This document shows, piece by piece, positions 7,452 to 15,398 of a DNA stretch of 51,344 nucleotides. Under the pieces are notes generated by a model. It searched no databases, was not told the DNA's origin, and worked only from the letters and a program-made list of their open reading frames with translations. A program made the translations under genes and the position numbers. Location: assembly GCA_026981985.1 (NCBI GenBank), contig JALSHZ010000108.1, forward strand, positions 1 through 51,344, written 5' to 3'. Each line of letters opens with the position of its first letter. The stretch's first letter is position 1. This DNA comes from Gammaproteobacteria bacterium. GTDB lineage: Bacteria > Pseudomonadota > Gammaproteobacteria > UWMA-0217.

Positions 7452-8717
7452 ATGGGCGACAATCAGCAAGTCGAAATGGATGACATCATGCTCGCCATGG
7501 ATGTCGTCGATACGCTGCGTCGGCGTCAAGCGCTGGTCGATCACGAACTCGACAGTGCCAGCCGCGAGCAGGAACTGGTGTCAAAGGTCAAATCGATCTA
7601 TGCCGCCCAGGGTATCGAGGTCAGCGACGAAACCATTGCCGCTGGTGTGCAGGCATTGCGGGACGAACGTTTTGCCTACCATCCACCGCCGCCTGGTCTG
7701 CTGACGCGGTTGGGTCATCTTTACGTCAATCGCAGTAAATGGGGCAAGCGCGCCGGGATGGGGCTGGCAGCACTACTGGCGGCCTGGGGCATTCATTATG
7801 GCACCGTCACCCTGCCGCAGAAAAACGCGGCCAGAGCCGAGGCCGAACAGCTGAATCAGACTGTCGCCAGCTCGGCATTGACGATCGATGTCAGCGCCGA
7901 CCGCTTGCAGCGGCTGCGCACACAGTTACAGCAACAACCCGAGCCCAAATCGAAAACGCTGCGCGCCACGGCTAAGGCAACACGCCGCGACGCCAGCGCC
8001 GAGCTGAACAAGGCCGAGCAACTCCTCGCTTCGGCGAAAAAACTGGGGCAGATCGACAGCCTTCCCGATTCGGCCAGCAACGCCGATAAGCAGCGCGTAC
8101 AGCAGCAATTGTCTGCACAACAGAAATTATTGCAGCAGACGAACACATTACTCGACCGCAGCGAGCAAAAAATCTCCCTGCTCGCAACACTCGACCGGCT
8201 GCCCGCCGATCTCGACCGCTACCAGCAAGCAATCGACGATATCGCCAAGGAAACAAAAGCGAAAAAGCTAGCAACACAACTGCATCAGGCTGGCGTGACC
8301 GCACTGCAAAAAGGCGATATCGATACCGCACGCATCCGGCTGTCCGACCTCAAGGATCTCCTCGATCAATTGCAGCAGGACTATGTGCTGAAAATCGTCT
8401 CCCGCCCCGGCGAGCGCAGCGGTATCTGGCGTTATCCCGAAGCCAATTCCAAGGCACGCAATTATTACCTCATCGTCGAGGCCATCGACAGAAAAGGCCG
8501 CAAGCTGAAACTGCCGGTCACCTCCGAAGAGGATGGCAAAATCCGCGAGGTCAGCAAATGGGCGGTGCGCGTCGGTGCATCCGCCTACAACAGGGTTGCC
8601 GCCGACAAGCAGGACGACGGCATCATTCAGAACAACATCGTCGGCATCAAACGTGCTGGATACCTGAAGCCGGAGTACCAGATCAACACCACCGGCCGAG
8701 CAATAACGCAGTGGTAG
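7452..8717 (+). CDS. DUF6384-like single-span membrane coiled-coil protein
   Basis: 421-residue protein from the ATG at 7452 (GAGGA lies 11-15 bp upstream; an in-frame upstream ATG falls inside the previous gene and is rejected). The N-terminal ~70 residues (MDDIMLAMDVVDTLRRRQAL) resemble DUF6384 proteins. One membrane helix near residues 100-120 (GMGLAALLAAWGIHYGTVTL) is followed by a long Gln/Ala-rich coiled coil. A C-terminal globular part begins near VSRPGERSGIWRYPEANSKA. It lies between the TelA-like gene and the coiled-coil gene and is likely to form a membrane-anchored complex with them. Family assignment is by recall and moderately secure. Confidence 0.6.
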   Translation: MGDNQQVEMDDIMLAMDVVDTLRRRQALVDHELDSASREQELVSKVKSIYAAQGIEVSDETIAAGVQALRDERFAYHPPPPGLLTRLGHLYVNRSKWGKRAGMGLAALLAAWGIHYGTVTLPQKNAARAEAEQLNQTVASSALTIDVSADRLQRLRTQLQQQPEPKSKTLRATAKATRRDASAELNKAEQLLASAKKLGQIDSLPDSASNADKQRVQQQLSAQQKLLQQTNTLLDRSEQKISLLATLDRLPADLDRYQQAIDDIAKETKAKKLATQLHQAGVTALQKGDIDTARIRLSDLKDLLDQLQQDYVLKIVSRPGERSGIWRYPEANSKARNYYLIVEAIDRKGRKLKLPVTSEEDGKIREVSKWAVRVGASAYNRVAADKQDDGIIQNNIVGIKRAGYLKPEYQINTTGRAITQW

Positions 8718-8721
8718 CGCC

Positions 8722-10206
8722 ATGACAACCGGCAGAGAGATTCTCGGCATACTCGACAGCAACCTCCAGCATGCGCGGGCGCAAATACAGGACTTTGAAG
8801 CGCGCACCAAGCAGAGCAGCGAACAACTCGCGGCCGTTCGCCAACGCGAATCCGCGCTCTACCGCGCACTGGCAAAACTGCGCATTGACGACCTGCGGCT
8901 GCAACAGTTCCACGACACGCTGGACCGCGCAGAACAACAGGCTCAATCGTTACTGGAAGAACGCAACAATACCATTGCCGAACTGGCAGTCCGGCTGGCT
9001 GAGTCACAACAACGTCAGACACAGCTTGAACAGCAGCGGCAAACGCAGGCTGAACAACTGGAGCAGGCCACGCTGGCATTGAGCGAAAAGCTCGATCACG
9101 TCCATGCCGCACTGGAAGACGATGCCGACTACCGCGCCCAGCAGGAAAAAACCCAGCAAGCCATCGACACGCTGAGCGCTGCGGATGAAAAAACATTGCA
9201 AGCCGAGCGCGACCGTCAGGAAAAGGGTAAACCCTTTCGTGACGATGCGCTGTTCATGTACCTGTGGCAACGCCACTACGGCACCTCGGAATACCGTGCC
9301 AACGTGGTCGCCCGCTTTTTCGATCGTCTGCTGGCTGGGCACATTCGCTACGAAGCGTCGCGCCAGAACTACCACCGACTGCTGGAAATACCCAAACGTC
9401 TGCGTGAACACACGGACAAGCTCAAAGCTGCCGTGGAGGCGGAAATGGATATTCTGACGGGTATGGAGCAACAAGCGGAACAAGCAGCCGGCATCGCCGA
9501 TGATGAGGAAAAGGTCGCCACTGAGAAATCTGCTCTCGAAGCACTCGACGAGTCCATTGACGACGAGGTACGCCAATACCAGTCCCTGCTATCCGAGCGG
9601 GAACAGTTTACTGCTGGGCAAGACCCCCTGTTTCAGCAAGCGATCAAAACCCTGGTGACCAATTTCCGTGCCGAGCCGATTCCCGAGTTGCGACGTGATG
9701 CAGCAATGACTGAAGGCTACGAGGACGATTCCCTGGTCAGCGAACTGGCGGAACTGCGCCACCGAAAAAATGCGCTGCAGGAAATGATCGAGGAACACCG
9801 CAACGCGCATCAGCAGCAGACCCTGCGCTTGCAGGAGCTAGCCGATATCCGCCGCCGCTTCAAGCAATACGACTACGACGCGGCCAATTCCCGCTTTACC
9901 GATGCCGACTCGATCGAGCTGCTGCTGCGCGAATTCCGCCACGGACAGATCACGGCAACCCGACTATGGCGCGCACTGGAACGCGCCCAGCGCTTTATTC
10001 GCTATGCCCGTCAACCTTCCATCGGCAGTATTGGCTTCCCGCGCGGGCTGCGCCTGCCGGGCGGACTCAACCTGCCTTCAGGCGGTGCTCGCCTGCCACG
10101 GGGCATTCGTTTCCCCGGCGGCTTCGGTGGCAGCAGGCGTAGCGGTGGTATCCGCTTCCCGACCGGAGGTGGAGGCGGCGGCTTTCGCACGGGCGGTGGA
10201 TTTTGA
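8722..10206 (+). CDS. coiled-coil protein with Gly/Arg/Pro-rich C-terminal repeats
   Basis: 494-residue protein. Residues 1-150 and 240-400 are coiled coil; a central segment of about 170-240 (DDALFMYLWQRHYGTSEYRA) is more globular. The last ~65 residues are a low-complexity tail of repeated LPxG/RxPGG units (GLRLPGGLNLPSGG, RGIRFPGGFGGS) ending in poly-Gly with FRTGGGF. Such a tail could bind nucleic acid or membrane or mediate assembly. The start is 4 bp after the previous stop. The stop TGA overlaps the TTG start of the DUF1415 gene, so these genes are translationally coupled. No known function. Confidence 0.65.
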   Translation: MTTGREILGILDSNLQHARAQIQDFEARTKQSSEQLAAVRQRESALYRALAKLRIDDLRLQQFHDTLDRAEQQAQSLLEERNNTIAELAVRLAESQQRQTQLEQQRQTQAEQLEQATLALSEKLDHVHAALEDDADYRAQQEKTQQAIDTLSAADEKTLQAERDRQEKGKPFRDDALFMYLWQRHYGTSEYRANVVARFFDRLLAGHIRYEASRQNYHRLLEIPKRLREHTDKLKAAVEAEMDILTGMEQQAEQAAGIADDEEKVATEKSALEALDESIDDEVRQYQSLLSEREQFTAGQDPLFQQAIKTLVTNFRAEPIPELRRDAAMTEGYEDDSLVSELAELRHRKNALQEMIEEHRNAHQQQTLRLQELADIRRRFKQYDYDAANSRFTDADSIELLLREFRHGQITATRLWRALERAQRFIRYARQPSIGSIGFPRGLRLPGGLNLPSGGARLPRGIRFPGGFGGSRRSGGIRFPTGGGGGGFRTGGGF

Positions 10207-10751
10207 ACAGCGATCAACACATTGCCGACAGCACCAAGTGCTGGGTGGAAAGCATCGTCATCGGACATAACTTTTGCCCTTTCGCCAAAGCCGCGCTCGA
10301 AGCGGGGCGCGTCCGTTTCGCCGTCAGCCATGCCAGCGACCTCGAAGCGGCACTGCAGGATCTGATCAGTGAATGTGTTCGCCTCGACGACAGCGCAGAC
10401 ATCGAAACCACACTGGTCGTCTATGCCGATGCCTTCTCAGCGTTCGATGATTTTCTCGATCTGATCGATCTGGCCAACAGACTGCTGGAGATGCAGGGGT
10501 ACGAAGGCACTTACCAGCTCGCCCATTTTCATCCCGACTACTGCTTCGAAGGCAGCAACGAGGACGACCCGGCCAACTACACCAACCGCTCGCCCTGCCC
10601 TACCCTCCACATCATCCGCGAGGCCAGCCTGGAAAAAGCCATCGCCAGCTACCCGCAAGCCGAAAAAATCCCGCAAAACAACATCGAACTGGCACATAAG
10701 CTGGGCAGCGAGCGGCTCGCAACCGAACTTGAACGTTGCATCAAACGCTAG
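10203..10751 (+). CDS. DUF1415 family protein
   Basis: 182-residue soluble protein typical of DUF1415. The conserved start region CWVESIVIGHNFCPFAKAAL (residues 13-32) and the middle YQLAHFHPDYCFEGSNEDDP followed by NYTNRSPCPTLHIIRE are clear. The cysteines and histidines in these motifs suggest metal or redox chemistry, but no activity is established. The start codon is TTG within the sequence TTGA, overlapping the stop of the preceding gene, which implies coupled translation. It ends directly at the 8-bp target duplication of the mobile element at 10759. Confidence 0.9.
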   Translation: MNSDQHIADSTKCWVESIVIGHNFCPFAKAALEAGRVRFAVSHASDLEAALQDLISECVRLDDSADIETTLVVYADAFSAFDDFLDLIDLANRLLEMQGYEGTYQLAHFHPDYCFEGSNEDDPANYTNRSPCPTLHIIREASLEKAIASYPQAEKIPQNNIELAHKLGSERLATELERCIKR

Positions 10752-10769
10752 CCTCAACGTAACTACTCA

Positions 10770-10800
10770 GCGCCCCAGCCCGCACAGCGGGCTGGGGCGC
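10770..10800 (+). terminator. strong GC-rich hairpin after the DUF1415 operon
   Basis: A perfect 13-bp stem (10770-10782 with 10788-10800) encloses a 5-base loop CACAG. Part of it is the inner half of the left terminal repeat of the mobile element. No long T-run follows, so termination would be imperfect, but the structure lies 18 bp beyond the operon's last stop codon. Confidence 0.45.
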
Positions 10801-11005
10801 TTCCAAGTAACTCTGCACTAAACCGGTAACCTGGAAACCACTGATACCCCTTTGCCCGCCCGAGCATCGCAGGCCCAGTCGGGATTAGCCCACAGGGGCA
10901 GGCCATGGATGGCCTGCGTCGGCCGTCACGAAGGGACGTGTCGGCCGACCCCCGGCTGGGCCGAGAAGCGCAGGAAACAGCGGGGAATTGGGGCGGCATT
11001 TTTTG

Positions 11006-11037
11006 GTACCTTTTTGTTGCTGTTGACAAAAAGGTAC
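11006..11037. repeat. 12-bp inverted repeat inside the mobile element
   Basis: GTACCTTTTTGT (11006-11017) and ACAAAAAGGTAC (11026-11037) are perfect complements around 8 bases. I have seen similar hairpins as dispersed intergenic repeats in proteobacteria; here it is internal to the 781-bp element. Confidence 0.55.
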
Positions 11038-11571
11038 TCGGGGCCGTGGCAGAGGGCTGGAATGGAAGCACCACAACTTGATAGGCCACGAAGTAATACC
11101 ACCACGCTTTCCAAGTGCTGAAGCCAACAAACCCGATCTCCCGCCTGTTGTCCTCACCATTCATATCAAGCGGAGGTGGTATAGGTTTCGCGCTCATCAA
11201 CACTACGGTGCTTCCGATCCATTCTCGCACAGCGCGAGTTCCATTTTTTGCTCGTCCAAAAAACGGAACTCAAAGCACCGCTCCATTGCATCCTGCAATC
11301 GCGGTATTCGTACATCCCTGTACATCAAGGACGCCCCAACACACGCTCGATTCCGCTGCCGGGCACGCCTTCCGAGGTCAGCTTGAGCGGCGTCCTGCCG
11401 CGCAAGCTTCAACCGGCAGCGGCGCGTGTGAAGGGGAAAAAAGCGGGTAGCCAAGTGCTTACCGAAGGGTTAGCTCAGTATCATTTTCATTAGTTTCCGT
11501 TGTGTGCCCGCGCAACGGGCTGGGGCGCTGAATAGTTACGCCTCAACGAGCGGGCTGAGGCACAGAAGCAC

Positions 11572-12633
11572 TCACTGATCGCATTCCGGATCGAACACGG
11601 CCAGTTCATGATTTTCCATTTTCCCCTTGAAGGCCAGCTTGCGCGCTATAGCGCGCAGCAACTCGGAAGAAAATGATTCGCCTTCGAAATTTTCGGCAGA
11701 TTGCAAACCACCAGGCGACTGGATATTGATTTCCATGATCTTGTCCCCGACGATATCCAGCCCGGCGAAAAATATCCCGTCTTGGCGCAACCGCTCACTC
11801 GTTTCCCGCGCGACCGACAGGATGCGTTCGTCGATGTGGGCGCGGACGGCCTCGGCGCCCGCGGTCATATTGCTGCGCATGTCGGCGTCGCCAGTACGGC
11901 GGCGGCGATGGATTGCGGCATATTTTCCATTGACCTCGAACGGTCTGCCGTTGAGCATAAAGAGGCGGATATCACCATGGATCGCGTCTCTCAAGTATTG
12001 CTGCACAATAAAATAGTTATCGCGCGCCACGGCGTCGAGCATCTGGTTGATATTCGGCGTGTCATGCGGCCGGATCAGAAAAACATTGCGTCCGCCCGAT
12101 CCCGCCAATGGTTTCAGCACCGCATAGCCACCTTCAGCGGCGATAAAATCCTTCGCTTCGCTCTTGTCCCGCGTGACCAGCGTGCGCGGCCGGATCGATG
12201 CCGGAAAATATTCCATATACAGTTTCGTCAGCCCGAGTCCCAGGCCATTCGGATCATTCAGCACCAATACGCCGTCTCGGCAGGCAAGCCGAGTGAAATT
12301 GATCGCAGCGGTACGCGCCCAGGGACGAGAAATCTCGTCGACACTGGGATCGTTGCGCGGCAATATGACATCGAAGCTGCGCAAATCCATTTCGCAGCGA
12401 TTGTCTGGCGCCACTGCCCACAGTGCTTCAAGAAAACGTTTCGGTTTGCGGTGATGCTCGTCGGGCACCCGCCAGGCATGTGCCCAGACATGGTCGTCGG
12501 GCCGTAATGCAAAGCCCGCAACATCGATATACCAGACTTCATGCCCCATGTTCACTGCGGTCATCGCTAGCTGTGTCGTGGTATAGCCAGCTTTTTCAGT
12601 GAACAGGTCATTGACGATAATGCCGATACGCAT
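11572..12633 (-). CDS. glutathione-synthetase-like ATP-grasp ligase
   Basis: 353-residue protein with the GshB layout. The N-terminal domain begins MRIGIIVNDLFTEKAGYTTT. The ATP-grasp core includes LKPLAGSGGRNVFLI (about 192-206), FIVQQYL and DIRLFMLNG. The metal-binding end reads FFAGLDIVGDKIMEINIQSP then GGLQ (about 290-313). Such enzymes join a carboxylate to an amine using ATP. It overlaps the stop of the QEGLA gene by one base (TGATG), so the pair is coupled. The nearby amidohydrolase and metallopeptidase make a peptide- or amide-modification role more likely than plain glutathione synthesis, since no gshA is nearby. Substrate unknown. Confidence 0.82.
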   Translation of the reverse strand: MRIGIIVNDLFTEKAGYTTTQLAMTAVNMGHEVWYIDVAGFALRPDDHVWAHAWRVPDEHHRKPKRFLEALWAVAPDNRCEMDLRSFDVILPRNDPSVDEISRPWARTAAINFTRLACRDGVLVLNDPNGLGLGLTKLYMEYFPASIRPRTLVTRDKSEAKDFIAAEGGYAVLKPLAGSGGRNVFLIRPHDTPNINQMLDAVARDNYFIVQQYLRDAIHGDIRLFMLNGRPFEVNGKYAAIHRRRRTGDADMRSNMTAGAEAVRAHIDERILSVARETSERLRQDGIFFAGLDIVGDKIMEINIQSPGGLQSAENFEGESFSSELLRAIARKLAFKGKMENHELAVFDPECDQ

Positions 12634-14471
12634 CAGTGTTTACCCTCCAGCAGATCCATAACCTGCATACCCTGCTCCAGGCGCTCTAGACGGGGTGTCA
12701 CCTCTGGCCTGGCAAATAAATGTGGCAGCAACGCGGGTGGCTTGAGAATCTTGCGCCAGCGCAGCTCTTTGATCAGCGGTAGGTGTGACATCGACAGCTT
12801 ACCCAGCCACAAGGCATGAAGATCATTACCCTGTCCCAGATAATCAAGCAAATCCATCAGTCCGCGCAGATAGATCGCATCCTTGGTATAACCGCCCCCG
12901 CGAAAGACGCGCAGCGTCATCATGAATGCGGCCTTGGCGGAAAACCCCTCGCTGTCATGCAGCAGGCGAAAGGTTTCGACAAAATCGGCACCGTCGGTGA
13001 TCAGTTTCACGGCGATCACGCGGCCCGCCAGTTGCCGCAGCCGACCTGGGTCCAGGCCACCGACGAGATATTCGGCCAGCACCGCCAATCCTTCTTGTAG
13101 CGGTTCATAGTCCGCCATGCCGCAACGCAGTTCTGCAAGCGGCTGCTGACGGCCATTGTGCCAAGTCAGGGCATGGGTGCCGATTTCATGTGCCAGCGCC
13201 GCATCGACGCGATCCTCACTGACGGTTGCCGCGCTACCGATCAGAAAATTCCCGTGCGAGACCATGATGCCGGCAATATCATCCCGCACCTCGACCCGCG
13301 CCATCAGCGTGGCGTCTTGTTCCCGGTAACGGGCGAGTTCACTTTCGGCACGGCGCGCAAACTGCCAGGCATCGAGCATCACCTTCGCGTTGGCCGAGTC
13401 GGGCGGCGGAATTTTACGTAGAATTTTCCGGGCCACGGCAAGCAGGCTGTCATCCGGATCACCGAACAGCTGCCGACTGCCCAGCAAGAAACGCGGCGTA
13501 TTGCGATCAGCCACCAAGGTGATCTGCCGGTCCAGCTCGTTACGTTTGGCACTGAAAATGTCGGCCATGGTCGGATCATCGATCGCTTCGATCTCGATGC
13601 CAAACAATTCCCGCTTCATCAAATCCGGATCGATCGTGCGCGGGCGATAACGCAATTCAGCAGGACGTTCGAAATCACTGCTGGAAAACGCCTGCCATGC
13701 CGCTTCGGCATTGATCGGGGTAACATGCAGCAACAGATCGAAACTGTCGCTGATCCGCGCCAGTGCTGCATCCACGCGCCTGACATCGTCCTCGACCGAT
13801 TGCGGCCCGAGCGCATGAAAGTGCGCTGGGCGATGGTGAGTCTGATGATGCGAAAAATGATAGAAAGTCCGTTTCAACGCCCGATTCAGGCGCTGACGAA
13901 AAGCACGATGGGCAAAGACGAAAGTATCACCACTTTGCGGATCGCGATACACCGGATTGATTTCCAGACCGACCACATGACAATGCCCTTGCGGCAGCAG
14001 GGGTGGCAAGCCCGCTGGTGCTACCGGCTTGCGGTATTGCAGAGAAATCTGCGGCGCCTTGCGATGAATCGTCACCTGCAACAGTGCATTTTCGAGCTGC
14101 TCCAGCAACTCGGGCAGGTCGTGATCAGGATCGGCCACGATATTGAAAGCATGTGGCGGTAGTGCGTCGGCCGTCGCCTGACCGGTCCATAGCTCCAATA
14201 GCAGACAGGCACCAAAGCGTTGTTGCAGATATTGCGTCAACTCGCCGAGCCAATCACTGATGTCCACCTGCGGGGCCACGATCAGCCACGCAGACTGGGT
14301 CATGAGCAGCGATTCGGTATCTGCCTCGCTGCCGGGGGTCTGCGGCCGATAGACACAAAGAAAGGGCAATGGCCGGTCGATATGCAGCCGCCCACCTCTT
14401 GGCAATTCGAAATCGACCGTCTCGCCGGCTTCGAGCTTCGCAATCACTTTTTTGGCGAGCGACTCAGTCAT
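12633..14471 (-). CDS. QEGLA-motif (DUF1704/MATCAP-like) metallopeptidase
   Basis: 612-residue protein of the family annotated 'flavohemoglobin expression-modulating QEGLA motif protein'. The zinc site is visible as HEIGTH at residues 428-433 and the family signature YEPLQEGLA at 455-463. Eukaryotic relatives (MATCAP) are tubulin carboxypeptidases, so a C-terminal amino-acid-trimming activity is plausible. The ATG at 14471 is chosen; an upstream in-frame start would add 36 basic residues that overlap the previous gene. It overlaps the stop of the amidohydrolase frame by 8 bp and the ATP-grasp start by 1 bp, so the three form a tight unit. Confidence 0.85.
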   Translation of the reverse strand: MTESLAKKVIAKLEAGETVDFELPRGGRLHIDRPLPFLCVYRPQTPGSEADTESLLMTQSAWLIVAPQVDISDWLGELTQYLQQRFGACLLLELWTGQATADALPPHAFNIVADPDHDLPELLEQLENALLQVTIHRKAPQISLQYRKPVAPAGLPPLLPQGHCHVVGLEINPVYRDPQSGDTFVFAHRAFRQRLNRALKRTFYHFSHHQTHHRPAHFHALGPQSVEDDVRRVDAALARISDSFDLLLHVTPINAEAAWQAFSSSDFERPAELRYRPRTIDPDLMKRELFGIEIEAIDDPTMADIFSAKRNELDRQITLVADRNTPRFLLGSRQLFGDPDDSLLAVARKILRKIPPPDSANAKVMLDAWQFARRAESELARYREQDATLMARVEVRDDIAGIMVSHGNFLIGSAATVSEDRVDAALAHEIGTHALTWHNGRQQPLAELRCGMADYEPLQEGLAVLAEYLVGGLDPGRLRQLAGRVIAVKLITDGADFVETFRLLHDSEGFSAKAAFMMTLRVFRGGGYTKDAIYLRGLMDLLDYLGQGNDLHALWLGKLSMSHLPLIKELRWRKILKPPALLPHLFARPEVTPRLERLEQGMQVMDLLEGKH

Positions 14472-15344
14472 TGCCCGAGGGCTCCCGGCTGTCGGCCTCT
14501 GTCGCTTCGGCCTGGCTAGCGCGTTGCTGGCACTGCGGAATATGCTGCAACGTTTCGACGATTCCAGGCAATGTCGCATGCAACGCCTTGCGAATCTCTT
14601 CTACCTGGTCGATATCCGCAACCCCGGTCCATTCATCCATAAAGAATTTCTTGAACTCGATGGCGAGCACGCAGGCAGAATCGGGGAACTTCTCGTGAAT
14701 CCACTGCGCAAGCTGGCGCCCCTTGAATTTCACGTTTTCCCGCACATCGAGATGATGTCCAAGAAATCGGAATTGCGTAGATCTTCCATAAACCGTTCCA
14801 CCACCGCACCGCAGCGTTCGCGGTTCAGTGAACCGGTGCCGACATTCACATCGGGATTCTGCTGCGGATCCTCCGGCGGCTCATGGGGGCCGCGACGACG
14901 ATAATTGTAACTGTGCAGGTCAAAAACCACGAAACAGCCATGGCGACGCTCTATTTTTTTCAGCAGCTGGTAAAGCTCCTCATAGAAGCGGTCATACTCT
15001 TCGAGTGATTTACGAACCGCCATTTCGTTCAGCGGCTTCTTCCACACATGCAGCCCCCAGGCCATCTCAGGCGCAAGATAAACAGCCTCTTGGCGTGGCC
15101 GGTTCAGATCGACCTCGAAGCGGGAACGGCGAAAAGTAATCCACGACGGCACCACTTTGACCAATGCATCGGTGTAGGGATCCTCTTCGCGGGCCCGGGT
15201 CGGTTCGTCGATGGCAAGCAGCGGCAACAGATCGCGGCGCACTTCATGACCGGCGTGAATCGCCGTGGCGACAACCGGCCCGTCCCCCACTTGTTCAACC
15301 CACAACGGGTCGCTCTCAACAGCATGGTCTTTTGTTTTGCTCAT
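14464..15344 (-). pseudogene. N-formylglutamate amidohydrolase family gene split by a frameshift
   Basis: Two frames together give one protein of about 290 residues. The first, from ATG 15344, begins MSKTKDHAVESDPLWVEQVG and carries the family features IHAGHEVRRD and FDLHSYNYRRRG. It loses homology-like sequence after DLRNSDFL and stops near 14730. The second frame continues naturally with FLGHHLDVRENVKFKGRQLA and ends at 14464. One missing base near 14763 explains the break. This may be a real inactivating deletion, a sequencing or assembly error, or, less likely, programmed frameshifting. The family hydrolyses N-formyl-glutamate or related amides. It sits between the lipase maturation factor and the QEGLA gene, all co-directional. 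Confidence 0.75.
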
Positions 15345-15398
15345 GCCCTGACTCTGCGGCCTACGGTCGTTACTTTCAAGCGGCAGACAGAACAAATA

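Larger units (their letters stand above)
10759..11539. mobile_element. 781-bp non-autonomous transposable element (IS66-like ends)
   Basis: The element has 24-bp terminal inverted repeats at 10759-10782 and 11516-11539 that match at 23 of 24 positions. Both tips read GTAACTA(C/T)TCAGC inward. An identical 8-bp sequence, GCCTCAAC, flanks it at 10751-10758 and 11540-11547, which is a clean target-site duplication. GTAA tips with 8-bp duplications are the pattern of IS66-family elements; the family link is inference. No transposase is encoded inside. Open frames within are low-quality on both strands, so it is a MITE-like or cargo-less derivative. It sits just behind the DUF1415 stop and its left end can form a strong hairpin. 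Confidence 0.8.

Noticed and set aside
10763-11230. Minus-strand open frame of 155 codons within the mobile element
   Set aside because: It runs over the inverted repeats and GC-rich segments, has odd composition and no ribosome site. Similar frames arise as shadows in dispersed intergenic repeats.
11465-11490. GGGTTAGCTCAG motif resembling a tRNA D-arm
   Set aside because: No acceptor, anticodon or T-arm partner sequences can be paired around it; it lies inside the 781-bp mobile element.
11701-12507. Plus-strand frame of 268 codons opposite the ATP-grasp gene
   Set aside because: It is antisense to a well-supported gene and its composition reflects that gene's codon bias.
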